Assembly: GCF_019059575.1 (NCBI RefSeq) | Contig: NW_024882932.1 | Location: forward strand, 98,370-162,369 | Reading direction: 5' to 3' | Origin: Amphibalanus amphitrite | Taxonomy: Eukaryota; Arthropoda; Thecostraca; Balanomorpha; Balanidae | DNA: 64,000 nt | In this document: positions 1 through 10,730 of the stretch, one piece after another | Position numbering within the stretch: the first letter of the stretch is position 1 | Layout of the letters: each line of letters begins with the position of its first letter | Notes under the pieces: generated by a model | Database searches by the model: none | What the model was told of the DNA's origin: nothing | Seen by the model: the letters and a program-made list of their open reading frames with translations, nothing else | Translations under genes and position numbers: made by a program

Positions 1-345
1 GTGACAGATTGTGTTAGGACCAACTGATGACTGAATTTATTTAGGACCAACTGATGACGATATAATCGAAACGCGAAACGCGAGGCACCGATTGCGAGGT
101 TCTAAAGTCCATGCTACTGAAAGCCCGATTTCAAGTGTTTGACCTGACCTTGACCCGACCTGTGACCTCGAAATTCAACTTTAAAGTATTCATGTGAATC
201 GTCTCGTCGCGTTCTTCTTTCGTTTGCCGCGCCTCGTGCGTTTCGCTGCGCCTATTTGTTCGCGAGTTATCGGCTGGGGGCGTTGAACGCCCCCCCCCCC
301 CGGCAAACGGCGGATGGGGAAATACCCCAGCAACTGCCGGGTTAA
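1..345 (-). mobile_element. TTAA element, family A, partial (A0)
   Basis: One end of a family A element: it finishes at 345 with CAACTGCCGGGTTAA, next to a G-run/C-run hairpin at 276-302. The sequence inward, including the stretch around GAAAGCCCGATTTC, matches the family A copy at 3009-4152 in inverted orientation. The other end lies off the window. Confidence 0.6.
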
Positions 346-843
346 TCTGACGCATGTTTTGTCATTTGATCGTCATTTTATTTCTTACTTTTTTGCCCAA
401 TCTAAAAAAAAATCATAAATACTCTTTCTCCAAATTTTTGACCCTTTATGACCAATAGTAAGACACTGTGCGTCACTACGTTGATATTTCTCGCCCTAAA
501 GCATAACAACAATATCCATTCAGTAATAGCAGTATTCAAAACATGTTCAAAATGCCTCGCGATATCGATAACATAACGAAAGACATAGGCGACTTATAAC
601 ATACTTGCAATGATGACGTCACACACGCGTGACGTGACGTGACCTCGTCATTTCTGAGTTACTGTATGATGCACGAAAGACACTGGTATACCTATGCAAA
701 GTTTCATCGCAGTCGGTCTACGCATTAACAAGTTATGGGCAAAACATTTTTTTCGCGTTGACCCCCGGCCATCCGTGAGGCCGTTTCCAACCATAGTGCG
801 TCGGTGCGAAGTTGGCGCAGACCCCCGTCGGTGCGCGGGTTAA
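346..843. mobile_element. Probable TTAA-element fragment, unassigned
   Basis: The stretch ends at 843 with GTGCGCGGGTTAA, the TTAA/CCC end signature seen across the window, and contains TGACGTCA and TGACGTGACC motifs near 610-650. The partner end was not found and no coding sequence is evident. Confidence 0.35.
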
Positions 844-1208
844 TTTACCTACCTTATTCTGTTTTGTGGGCGGCGCCCCCGGTGGGCTGAGTGACGGCAT
901 AGGTTTGGTCAGTGGCCTGTCGTGGCGGCGGCAGTGGTAGTTTTGTTTCACTACGCTACGTTACCGTCATTACGTTGTATGTTTATGTTATATTCGACGT
1001 TGATCTGAAGGCTATGTTCATGTTGTTTTATGTTTATGGTGACTATCTGATTATGTTACAAGAGGTATTTTGCTTTGTCTCTGTTATTCATGTTTATTTT
1101 CCGATCGTTTTACTAGGTTGTCGAACATTCTAGAAGGGAATGGAAGAGCCCCCCCCCCCCCCCACCAGTAGGGCGCGTTATACGCAGACCCCAGTGGGGC
1201 AAGGGTTA
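844..1208. mobile_element. TTAA element, family F, right end (F0)
   Basis: It ends at 1208 with CCCAGTGGGGCAAGGGTTAA, which resembles the inverted left end at 23934 (TTAACCCGCGGCCCACTGGG). A C-run lies at 1150-1163. The sequence after the TTAA (1209 onward) resumes family D, so F0 was inserted into a D copy. Confidence 0.4.
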
Positions 1209-1639
1209 AGACCATGCAGAGGTTCACTTATGATGTCATAGGCACTGGCGGATCCAGGGGGGCATTAGGGGCATATGCCCCCCCCCCCGACAGGAGCCTG
1301 GGGAGGGCATTCAGTACAAGTATCCCCCCCGTTCAGACTTACACTTCTTACGCCTATAACGAGAAACTAAATAAAAATGGATTAGAAAGCCTTCCCAGTA
1401 ACTACTTTTGTGATCAGAGTCGTTTTAGTAACCTCAATTTAGTTATCATTGCTTTATTTTGTCTAAAACTATGTTGCTTTTTAGTTCTTACCACAGGGGA
1501 GTAATGCCGCTTCAACCCTTTTGACCGTATTGTCTAACGATGGCACTCATATTGCGCAAACCAGGAATCGGCCCCCGCCTATGCTTGGGAATAGGGACGG
1601 GGACGGTTAGAATATGATTTACCTGTATGGCCGCAGCTA

Positions 1640-1900
1640 CTGTTAACGCCAGACCCCTTGAGACCCTAATTTTTCGCGATTATTTTTAAATGCGTGGAAT
1701 AATTCCAACCATATTTAGGAAATAGCTGTTTCGAGACCTGCCGAAACTTTTTCTTCAAATACCTTTTGTTGTCACTTAAATATTTGCGGCACTTGTCATT
1801 GACTCGTAATGATAACTGTTTTTTCCATCCTGGATAGAGGCTTTCATGCGTCATATGACATTAGGCTCCGCCCACGGCTGCGGCATTGACCCGTGCCCAT
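1640..1900 (-). repeat. Dispersed repeat S, copy 1
   Basis: The reverse complement matches 9060-9335: the shared string runs from a GGGCGGAGC-type motif through GCCTCTA to AAATAATCGCGAAAAATTAG and GGGGTCTGGCGTTAACAGTA. Related copies are at 42890-43260 (minus) and 53250-53640 (plus). The class is unknown; no tRNA or poly(A) part was seen. Confidence 0.5.
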
Positions 1901-2399
1901 CAGCGACCTCTGTACAAACGACACCCCTGCCATCTGTAAAGGACTATGAATTTCGCTGACGCTTCACGTGCTATGAATCAATTGCAGCAGACGGTCGAGT
2001 AAATGTTAGGCTCTTGTTGACTCTTGTATATAGGACCAAGAGAACCATCACTCCTCAACCTATTACTCACACAAGGCCTCCTCTAACATACCCACTGGGT
2101 GGGCAAATGCCTACCCAGTCACCACAATTGCCCACCCAGTGGCGTCGATTTGCCCACCCAGAAGCAAATGCAAAAATAAAGGTCCGGTCAGACGTCCGGT
2201 AGGAACTACCACTTCCGTTTCCCGGAAAAAAAAAACTTGCTAGCAGCCAGTGCCCCAGCCCCCAATCACTGCAGTGCAGGTTATTTTTTTACAATGGATG
2301 CATCTGAATGCATGGGCGGTAGCAGACTTGGCGTTTGGGGGTGGGGGCAGCTTGGCAACTTTGCCAACTCTCGGAGGGGGGGGGGGCGGTGCTAGCTTA

Positions 2400-3008
2400 A
2401 GGGGCCCATGGCCATAGCGGCCTCAAAGGCCCGTATGGAACCCCAGAGGCCGATGTGGGCTCTCAGAGGCCAGTGCGTGACGCCTAAGGGTGTAAGCCAT
2501 GGGTCCCCAGCCACACAACAAAATAGGGCCATCAGAGACCTTATAGGCTGATTGGGGACTAAATAGGGCCTCAATTTGGAGCCATCAGAGGTTAATGTGG
2601 GCCTCAAATGTCAGTGTGAGGCCCTTATAAGACTGACATTGGTCCTCAGAGACCGGCATCGATCCTTCAGAAGCCAGTACGGGGCCCTCAGAGGCACAAA
2701 AGGGTCAGTCTTGGATCTCAGAGGCAGAAAATGGGCCATCAGAAACCGGTGTGGGACCTTTAAAGGTCGGTTTGTGCCCTCAGAGGCCAGTTTAAGGCCC
2801 TCAGAGACCAGTACAGGGCCTGAAAATGGCAGTTTGAGGCCATCAGAGGCCGGCTTTAGCCTTTGAGGCTCTCAAAGGCTAATGCGGGTCCTTGAGGCAA
2901 GGATGGGACCCTCAGGGTCCCATCCACCCTAAAAGACAGGCTTGGGCTGGTGTTGGACCCCAGAGTCCAGAAAAGGCCAAGTTGAGCCCTCAGAGCCGAT
3001 GCAGGTCC
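2400..3008 (-). repeat. GGCCCTCAGAGGCC degenerate satellite
   Basis: About 600 bp of imperfect units of roughly 30 bp built on GGCCCTCAGAGGCC with short variable spacers (ATGTGGG, CAGTGCG, TTTGAGG). The array inside the hAT at 17577-20141 has the same motif inverted. Open frames here are by-products of the period. Confidence 0.75.
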
Positions 3009-4152
3009 TTAACCCGGCAGTTGCTGGGGTATTTCGCCACCCACCGTTTGCTGGGGGGGGGGGGGCGTTAAACGCCCTCAGCCGATAACTCGAGAACCAA
3101 TATGCGCAGCGAAACGAACGAGGCGGCAAACGAAAGAACGCGACGAGACGCTTCAGATGAGTACTTTTAAGTTGAATTTTGAGGTCAGAGGTCGGGTCAA
3201 GGTCACGTCAAACACCTGAAATCAGACTTTCAGTAGCATGGACTTCGGGACATCACAATGGGCGCCTCTCGTCATAAACTCTGTCAAAACGGAGCACAAT
3301 CCATCATATAAGGCCTACAAGAGTGACAGCTCCATGTAGGGGTCAGTCAAGCATAGGTCAGGGTCAAGGTCAGGTCAACCGGGTAGGCACATATCCCCGA
3401 AAATCAAAACTGATATTCGCAGCCTGTGACACATGTTTTATGGGTAATTTGGGGCGTAGAACACGATGGTGACATTCATTTTATCATATGTGTACGTGTT
3501 TGGCTCAAAAAGTTCAATTTAAGAAATGCATGTATCATGGTCGTGAAGTAGTCATGAGAAATTGCCAAGATTCAGTTCAAGATTTTGGAAAATGAGGAAC
3601 GATAATCAATAATCGAAGATAGCCATTTGATTGTTCATGGTATTGTCAGTCTAATGGCGGCATGTCTGTATGTCTATTCTGTGATTTTTTGATGATTTTT
3701 TGAACACATAGGGTGGAGACTTCCATTTCGCGTCTAGCTAGACGCGTCTAAGTCATAGACGCGTCTAGCTGAACGGCGGCTGTGTCTATCTGGCGACAGC
3801 TAAATTTAGACGCGTCTGGCTTGGAAGTCTCCGTCCAACAGTTAGACGCCAAGTTAGACGCCAACTTGGACGTCTGCTCAGTTAGACGCCAGTTGGACGC
3901 CAGTGGAAGTCTCCACCCATAAAGTTTTTGGTCGAAAACCAAGAAATCATGACGTCACTGAAACCTCGATATCTCAAAAATTTTCCAGACGATTTTTTTG
4001 AAATTTTGTCACAATAAACGTCAATCAATTCCCTACAGGTACCCAAAATTTGGCGCGCCTGCGGCGCGCCGTTTTTTTTTTTTTTTTTGCTATGGTCCAG
4101 CGAAAAAAGTGGGGGCGTTGAACGCCCCCCCCCCCCAGCAACTCGGGGGTAA
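3009..4152 (+). mobile_element. TTAA element, family A, full length (A1)
   Basis: It begins TTAACCCGGCAGTTGCTGGGG at 3009 and ends CAGCAACTCGGGGGTAA at 4152, forming terminal inverted repeats. A G-run/C-run hairpin follows the left end (3055-3076) and another precedes the right end (4111-4136). It abuts B0, sharing the TTAA. Confidence 0.65.
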
Positions 4153-4781
4153 CCCTCGCCCGTATAGGGGGGAGTCGAAAGGACCCACCTCGATTTTTTG
4201 CGAATAACTCGCGACCTGTGACCTCTTTTCCGTGACCATGTTTGGCCGAAATCGCGATTCGGCGTATGTCGGCTCGCGTTTGCAAGCTTTTCGTGATTTC
4301 AAACGTTCAAACATGTGATTTGATGTTGCTCCCATACACTGTAAACCAAATTGACAAGTCTTGTGTAATATAACCAATCATCTCTTGGTATGTTTACTAA
4401 CTGATACTTTTTAAACAAGCCGTTGTCTGGTGCATTGTTTGTCAGGTGACGACTACGAGTCAATAGTTACTATGCACACCAACTTCTCAGCATCCAGACC
4501 AACTCTACATTTGTTTCAACGTTTGTTTCTTAACCAGTTTTGGAAACCTGTTGCCGCCTAACTTGTACTGGTCAGCTGGTCAGCATACACATGGTCAGCT
4601 GCGCCTGACGTCAGACTTGGCGGACCAATCAGTGGTCGCCGCCCGCCGTTAGCGGGCCCCGGCGCGGCGGTTTCAAACCAGCAGTTGTCGCGCGGCCGCC
4701 GTGCAGCCTGGAGCAGCGACGAGGGCTGTTCCAGCATTTGTGCAGTAAAAAGTGAAATCTGTGAACTGTGGTTTTCGTGCT

Positions 4782-4868
4782 ATGAGTGAGGCTCCCTCTG
4801 GCCTGCGGGACGCACTAATCGTGCCTATACCCGCGGTCGAGACGCCTCCCTTCCCCTGCGCGCGCAAT
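4782..4868 (+). CDS. Possible first coding exon, unknown protein
   Basis: A GC-rich stretch (about 4610-4870) contains ATG at 4782, 29 sense codons beginning MSEAPSGLRDALIVPIPAVE, and then a textbook splice donor GTAAGT at 4869-4874, leaving phase 0. The composition is unlike the AT-richer surroundings, and a promoter-like GC island precedes it. I recognise no family. It lies inside a TA-flanked transposable element, so it may be a captured host 5' exon, a transposon exon or a chance frame. No downstream exon could be identified. Confidence 0.25.
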
Positions 4869-5689
4869 GTAAGTGGGCCAGACCTGTGCAGTGTGCATGC
4901 ACATGTGAGCAGATGTTTTGCGGTCGGTGTTTTTTATATTTAAATACATTTATTTGCCTTTAATTCAACTCTTTGTATTTTTAACCTGATGGACATATAT
5001 GGGCTGTAAAAGCTAATCTGGTTGGCGATCATGATTTATTCGAATTATCAGCGTGATCGTGCAACTGCATGATTGTTATGCTTAATGTTCAGGAAATATT
5101 CGTCATACGGGCATGTTATACTTCTGGCTTGATGCGGTGCACAAAACCATGTTCTTCCACATACGCAGCAGTTCTTGCTTCAAAGACTTATATGCTGACG
5201 GTGCACGATAGGTATACCTACTGGGTATACCTACCTCATGCATTTACCACATCCATTCGAAAATAGGTATGCACTCGGAATTGTCTCCAGTCAATAGTAT
5301 TAATTACGTGACCGTAATAAATACTAATGATTCCAGAAACTTCCGAATGGATGTGGTGTATGCATTCATTGATTATATAACCCATCAGTTTTTCGTTTCT
5401 TGTCAGCGCAAGCCTTTGAGCAATAACTGATGCCAGTCATGGTTTTGTGCACCACTTGCAGCCAAAAAATAACCTGTCCGTATCGAAAATATTTCCTGAT
5501 TCAGTATCGTGGCAATTGAAAACGAACGCGAATCGTAAGTTCTTAAGGTTATCAACGCAAACAAAGCGATTGTAAGGAAGAACAAGTTCGAACAGAGCGT
5601 TAGTACACTTACTTGTTGACAATTCGTAAGCTAGCAATGCCCAGTCAAAGGCTAGTTCATCAACAAACCAGGGGTTGGTGAACCGACAA

Positions 5690-5985
5690 GGAAACGACTA
5701 TGCCTATCCAGAAGTTGGTAGGTCCACAAGGCCCAAACTAGTACTCAACAAGGTGACGCCTATGCGAATTGGAACCAAACTTGTAGACAAACTGTTAGTT
5801 TGTTGGCCAACAAGCCTGGGGTTGGTGAATCGACAAGGTATCGACAAGGTGACACCTATGCGAATTGGAACCAAACTTGTAGACAAACCGTTAGTTTGTT
5901 GGCAAACAAGCCTGTGGTTGGTGAATCGACAAGGTATCGACAAGGTGACGCCTATGCGAATTGGAACCAAACTTGTAACAAGGAG
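5690..5985 (+). repeat. 96-bp tandem repeat
   Basis: Units starting CAAGGTGACGCCTATGCG begin at 5749, 5845 and 5941, a period of 96 bp (divisible by three), preceded by one decayed unit. This explains the open frames on both strands with 32-residue repeats; no protein function is implied. Confidence 0.75.
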
Positions 5986-6447
5986 CCAACTTGTAGATTT
6001 GGTTTACAGTGTACATAAGGGTGGGTGTCAAGGTCACCTGAAGGTCAGGTCACGTCACTGACCTTTGGTGACCTCGGGTGACCTCGGTTCACTTTTTCGA
6101 GTTTTTCATGTTCTAGGCTAGTTTTTTAGCTGAATTCGAATTTAGCAACCATTTGAACATTTACGAAGTAGTTTTGGTGCCTTCGTAACATGTTACGAAG
6201 CTGTCAGAGGCGGTTGACACGTATTACGAATACACGTCACAACCCCTACCGGTTGACCTGACCTGACCTGACCCGACCTGGTCTAAATGCTTAAAGACAT
6301 CACATCTCTGATCAAAACTAACACGATATTCGTGATCAGCACCCCGGAAAACCACATAACAGCCACACTTTACGACTTTCTAACAGGTCCCGATTTTCCC
6401 GGTTTTCGGGTCATTGACCTGACCTGGAAGGTCACCCGATGACCTAG

Positions 6448-7391
6448 ACATGTGCGGTCGCACAACGACTGCATCCTTCTCCAGGATGACCTGAACCGTA
6501 TCTCAGATTGGGCCGAAACATGGAAACTGTCTCTTAATGCATCAAAGTGCAAAACCATGTCGGTCACGCTTAAACGAAACCCTGTGCGATATGGAACACC
6601 GTCGATGGAACAGTTTTAGAAAAAGTAGACACAATGCGCGACCTTGGTGTGCTTTTAGAGTTTAGACAGCAAACTGTCCTTCAACGCACACGTCGATTTC
6701 ATCGTTTCTAAGGCTCGCCGTGCTTTGGGTGTGCTCATGCAATCGTTTCAGTTTTGTCATGGAAAGAATGGGCAGTTGAACGAAGGGGCCGTCATGGCCG
6801 CATACTTTGCTAACGTCCGTTCTGTCTCAGAATTTGGATCCCAGATCTGGTCAGGCGCGGCAAAAACACATCTGGACAGGATAGAGCGTGTACAACATAA
6901 GTTCCTGTTATGGCTTGTTCACCGCACTGCGAACAGAAGGATGTCATCTGACCTCTCATATGACGGACTGCTAGCGCTGTTTAAGCTGCCATCACTCACA
7001 TCTCGCAGGCTACAGCATGACATTACTCTGTTATATAGTATTATTAAAAGCAGATGTGACTCCATGTACCTTTTAAGTTGTTTTTCCATTCGTGTGCCAT
7101 CAAGAACTACTCGCTACCGGGCCAGCTTCTTCGAACCTGTCGCCAGGGTAAATTCAGTCAAGAACGGGATGTTTTGCCGACTGCCCCGACTTGCCAATGA
7201 TTTTATAGCTCGATGTCCCCATGTTGACCTTTTTCATGACAGTAGGTCCGTGGTGATGAAAAGTGTGATCATGCGTGTGGTGTAATATCCTGTTAACGAC
7301 TTGTATTTATTGTTTTATACGGATGGCTTTGCCTTTTAGTGGGAGGCCTTATCCCGTTGGCAATATACTGAATAAACAAACAAACAAACAA
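6448..7391 (+). mobile_element. Jockey-type LINE, 5'-truncated, TSD ACCTAG
   Basis: A 944-bp insertion in B0, bounded by the 6-bp duplication ACCTAG (6442-6447 and 7392-7397) and ending in a (CAAA)n tail at 7374-7391. The 5' end is cut just after the reverse-transcriptase active site, as is usual for abortive target-primed reverse transcription. The uninterrupted target GACCTAGGACCTTAAAATT is present at 17092-17110. Confidence 0.85.
6470..7285 (+). pseudogene. Jockey-type reverse transcriptase, C-terminal remnant
   Basis: Conceptual translation from about 6478 gives the segment just past the YADD motif (LLQDDLNRISDWAETWKLSL, then KCKT). A stop and frameshifts follow around 6615-6665. The open frame at 6725-7285 then reads through the thumb/C-terminal region, including FGSQIWSG and LDRIERVQHKFLLWL, which is characteristic of jockey/CR1-type LINE polymerases. 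The endonuclease, palm and active site are absent, so this is dead. The stop is followed by a short 3' UTR and the CAAA tail. No regulation is visible. Confidence 0.8.
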
Positions 7392-7401
7392 ACCTAGGAC
7401 C

Positions 7402-7546
7402 TTAAAATTGGATATCATCGGCTTCCTCTCGTAACGGGCAACACGCTCGTTTTTTCCGTGAAGCTCTAGCTTGATCAGGGGCCAAACGCGAGGGAAGGGG
7501 GATCGTGCCGCCGAAGGACGCAATGGCCTGTGCCGGCGAGGGTTAA
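7402..7546 (-). mobile_element. Family C end remnant
   Basis: About 145 bp match the inverted left end of family C (51333-51480), ending GCCTGTGCCGGCGAGGGTTAA at 7546. It sits at the conserved internal TTAA of B0. Most of the C element is missing, probably through recombination between C's own copy of the ACCTTAAAATT motif and that of B0. Confidence 0.6.
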
Positions 7547-7715
7547 AATTGGGTATCATCGGCTTCCTCTCGTCACGGGCAGCACGCTTGTTTTTTTTCC
7601 GCGAAGCTCTAGCTCGATCAGGGGCGAAACGGCAAGGGAGGTCCAACGCCCCCCCCCCCCCTATACGAGTACCTACGTTCGCGGCTGGAAAAACACCAAT
7701 ACAGGGGATGGTTAA

Positions 7716-7840
7716 AGGCCGGCATCGGGTCTTCAGAATCCAGTGCGGGGCCCTCAGAGGCTAATATGGGCCTTTACAGGCCAGCATGGGGCCTCAGAGG
7801 TCAGTGTGGGACCCTCAAAGACCGGCATGGACCAGCAGGG
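7716..7840 (-). repeat. Satellite unit, same family as 17960-18930
   Basis: The segment GGCATCGGGTCTTCAGAATC and its continuation is one inverted unit of the about 200-bp higher-order repeat at 17960-18930. It continues the satellite broken at 3008, consistent with A1 and B0 having been inserted into one array. Confidence 0.7.
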
Positions 7841-8056
7841 TAGCGCGCTACAAGGCCAAGGATGTATTACAAGTAGATTAAGGTCAATAAAAGCCGTATT
7901 TAGATCAAGAGGACGCGTCAAGAGTAAGCTGACCATGCCTCCTAAAAAGAGGCAGCGAGCCTCACCTACCTATTCGATTTCTGGTTCAAGGAGCGATCAT
8001 AGTAAGTTTAACTCTGCACTTTTGCAGTCTTCTTAAAATTTTAAATGTATGTAGAC

Positions 8057-8316
8057 TAGAGATGTCAATCGGACACCAACTTTTTGGTATACCGATACCA
8101 AACTGATACCAACTTGGTATTTGGTATTTTGATCCTAATGTTGTTGGTATTTTGTTGGTATTACGAATCCGGCTAATGTATAAGAGGATACGAATTCGGT
8201 AAAAAGTTGGTATTTCCCTCATGTTCCCAAGTTGGTTTGGTTTCGGTATTTTTCATGGTTTTGGTTGGCATTTGGTTTGGTATCGGTATCCTGATTTTCC
8301 GTTATTGATATCACTA
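8057..8316. mobile_element. Small hAT-like element, TAGAG type
   Basis: It runs from TAGAGATGTCA to TGATATCACTA and is flanked by ATGTAGAC (8049-8056) and ATGTAAAC (8317-8324), a 7/8 target duplication. The interior is made of repeated TTGGTATTTTGG-type sequence. The ends resemble those at 37181-37811. Confidence 0.55.
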
Positions 8317-8990
8317 ATGTAAACAATAGGCATACCTATAAGGTGAAATACACACGAAATACCATATCACACACAACAAACGTTAAACTATAAATGGCAC
8401 AGTTGGTTGACTGTGAAAGTGACATAGGCCTTAATCCGCCCCCCCCCCCCCAGTCGCAGGTGAAAATGGTTGCACCCCAAAACAAGTGACTGGATCTGCC
8501 CTTGGGCAGGGGAGCGGCGAAAAATTTTGCCCACCCAGTGAAAAATCCTTAGAGGAGGCCCTGTACTCACACATGCTTCGAACAAACGTTAACGATTCCT
8601 AACAAATACGATTTTCGAAATAGGATATCTGTTTGAAATACGAGCGAGCCTTATGATGTGAAGCGAAGGCAATTAACTAATTATTGCGTTGTTCGATGGT
8701 TGCATAGCGATGTGCAAATCAGCAGCTACTTGATGACATCCAATATGCCATTATCGCATTATCTGCAACGCCATAGGCTTTAAATACAGGTGAATATTTC
8801 CTAACCTTATGTCAGGTATATGCCATCTGCCCGTCATTTGCAGCTTATAAAAAATAAAACAAATATCAGCGAACATATCAGCATTGTACAAGCAATGTGC
8901 ATTGAGCATTTATGGCTCCTCAGTCATCATGTCGCCCTTTGGGCACTGTCAGACAAGACGTTACGCACAACTCCGCCAGCTTTCGGCACC
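8317..8990. other. No gene seen
   Basis: Interior of the large hAT composite. A C-run at 8438-8451 and the string TTTTGCCCACCCAGTG (8525-8540) partly echo 2070-2165. No splice-bounded coding sequence was found. Confidence 0.4.
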
Positions 8991-8999
8991 GCTCGACCG

Positions 9000-9350
9000 T
9001 CCCCGCTCCCCGCCACAGCGCGAGTGACCGCGCGCCGGCCCGAAACCGCCGCAGGCCAAGACCACAGTGGCGGGGCTTAGCTGTGACGTCATAACGTATC
9101 ACAGACTGACTGGTGATAGCCTCTACACACCGGGCGAAAATCTTGCTCGATATTTAACATTACGAGTCAATGAGAAGTGCCTGAAATATTGAAATGGCGA
9201 CAAAATATCTAAATTGTAAAAGTTTCGGCAGGTCTTGAAACGGCCAGGTCCTGAACTTGGTTGAAATTCTTCCACGCATTTAAAAATAATCGCGAAAAAT
9301 TAGGGTCTCAAGGGGTCTGGCGTTAACAGTAGTGAAGCGTAACCGGGGGG
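9000..9350 (+). repeat. Dispersed repeat S, copy 2
   Basis: Plus-strand partner of the inverted copy at 1640-1900. It begins in GC-rich sequence with GGCGGGGCTTAGCTGTGACG and ends in the AAATAATCGCGAAAAATTAG block. A GGGGGGGAGGGGGG run follows at 9344-9358. Confidence 0.5.
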
Positions 9351-9389
9351 GAGGGGGGCACAAGGGGTGCGTGCCGCCTCATTAGATGC

Positions 9390-10730
9390 ATGATGCCCTA
9401 TGGGCCCGAGAGGCCCTGCAGTGGCAATGGGCCGCTCAGGGTCCAAGCGTGCCTTATTTCGACAGAGATAAGACCCGCAGGACTAGTGAGAGCACCTCAC
9501 GGAGTCACGGGCTCCTGAGTCCCCACATATCACACATCTCCATAAGGGCCCCACTCCGGCCTCTGAGAGCCCTGTGCTGGCCTCTGAGTGACCTTGCTGA
9601 CCTATTAAGCGTCAGCTCTAATTAGGGTCCTGGCCCATACCCGCATGGAACGGCTCCACACCAGTGTCTCTGAGGGCCCATAACGGCGCCTGTGAGGGTC
9701 ACACACCGGCGCCTTTGAGGGCCCAACACCGCCAATCTGAGTGACTAACACCAATATTTCTTAAGGCCCTACATCGGCGGCGGCTCTGAGGACCCCACAC
9801 TGGCGCCTCTGAAGGTCTTAAGCAGGCACATCTGACGGCTACCTACCTGCAACTCTGTGGGCTCCGCACTGGTGACTCTGAGGGCTCCCAGTGACGCCTG
9901 AGAGTACCACGCCAGTCTCCAGGATCCCACAGGGCTCCTGAAGGCCTCTGCTGACCCTTGATGGTCTCTTGAAGACCCCTTGCCCCCATGCATGTGTCTC
10001 TGAGGAGTGAGGACTCCCACAACGATGCCTTTGAAAGTCTTCACCGGCGACTGTGAGGGCATCACACAGACACGTCTGAGGGCCCTACACCGCCACCTCT
10101 GAGACACCAGTGTCTCCTGAGGCCCCACATCGGCGACTCTGAGGGTCCCACACCGGCGCCTCTGGGCCCGATACCAGTGCCTCTGGCAGCCAGCCACCGG
10201 TAACTCTGTAGGTCCTACATCGGTGACTCGGCCCCACCGGCGTCTGAGAGTACCATGCCGATCTCTAAGAACTCCACAGGGCTCCTGAAGATACTGCCGA
10301 GATACCTACTGCCGGCCTTCACTTGCCGCCTGTGAAGGCCCATTTTTGGCATCATACGGCCCGTTACCGGCCTCTGAGGGCCCTTTGTCGGTCTCTGAGA
10401 GGTCCTACTGGGTTATTAAGCATTCGCATTTCGCACCAACAACTCCAAGGGCCCCACACACAGCCATCTGTGAATGGTATGGGCTTAGCGCCACACCAGT
10501 GTCTGAGGCACCACAACGGCGTCCATGTGAGGGCCTCACACCAGCACCTTAGAGGGCCCACACCGGATCCTTTGTGGTTCCTGCACCAGTGCCTTCGAGG
10601 GTCCCACACCACTGCCTCTTGGGAACCCACACCGATACCTTTGATGGTCCCACGCCAGGTTCCACACCGGCGGCCCTGGGTCGGCTGTATACACCAGTCA
10701 TTCTGAGGGCCCCAACGGCCCCACCAATTT
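9390..10730 (+). repeat. CTCTGAGGGCCCCACACCGG degenerate satellite
   Basis: About 1.3 kb of imperfect 25-35 bp units on the theme CTCTGAGGGCCC followed by ACACCGGCGC variants. The open frames here are period artefacts. The right flank (10850-10925) matches a segment at 30095-30170 inside another hAT. Confidence 0.7.

Larger units (their letters stand above)
4337..6011. mobile_element. Tc1/mariner-like TIR element, 1.7 kb, TSD TA
   Basis: The ends are inverted copies: CACTGTAAACCAAAT at 4337 and ATTTGGTTTACAGTG at 5997-6011. They are flanked by TA (4335-4336 and 6012-6013), and removing the element restores the family B sequence seen near 16760. No transposase frame is visible. The interior has a GC-rich island (4600-4870) and a 96-bp tandem repeat. 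Confidence 0.65.
4149..7715 (+). mobile_element. TTAA element, family B, with nested insertions (B0)
   Basis: The left end TAACCCTCGCCCGTATAGG starts at 4149 and the right end CAATACAGGGGATGGTTAA stops at 7715. The parts 4149-4336, 6012-6447 and 7392-7405/7547-7715 align in order with the compact B copy at 16461-17261. Three insertions interrupt it: a TA-flanked element (4337-6011), a jockey LINE (6448-7391) and a family C remnant (7406-7546). Confidence 0.7.

Noticed and set aside
5675-6061. 128-codon repeat protein
   Set aside because: The 96-bp DNA repeat is open on both strands, as expected of a period divisible by three with few stops, and lies in a transposable element.
9769-10197. 142-codon minus-strand frame, and its 142-codon neighbour at 10364-10792
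   Set aside because: Both fall in degenerate CTCTGAGGGCCC satellite; residue order mirrors the repeat.
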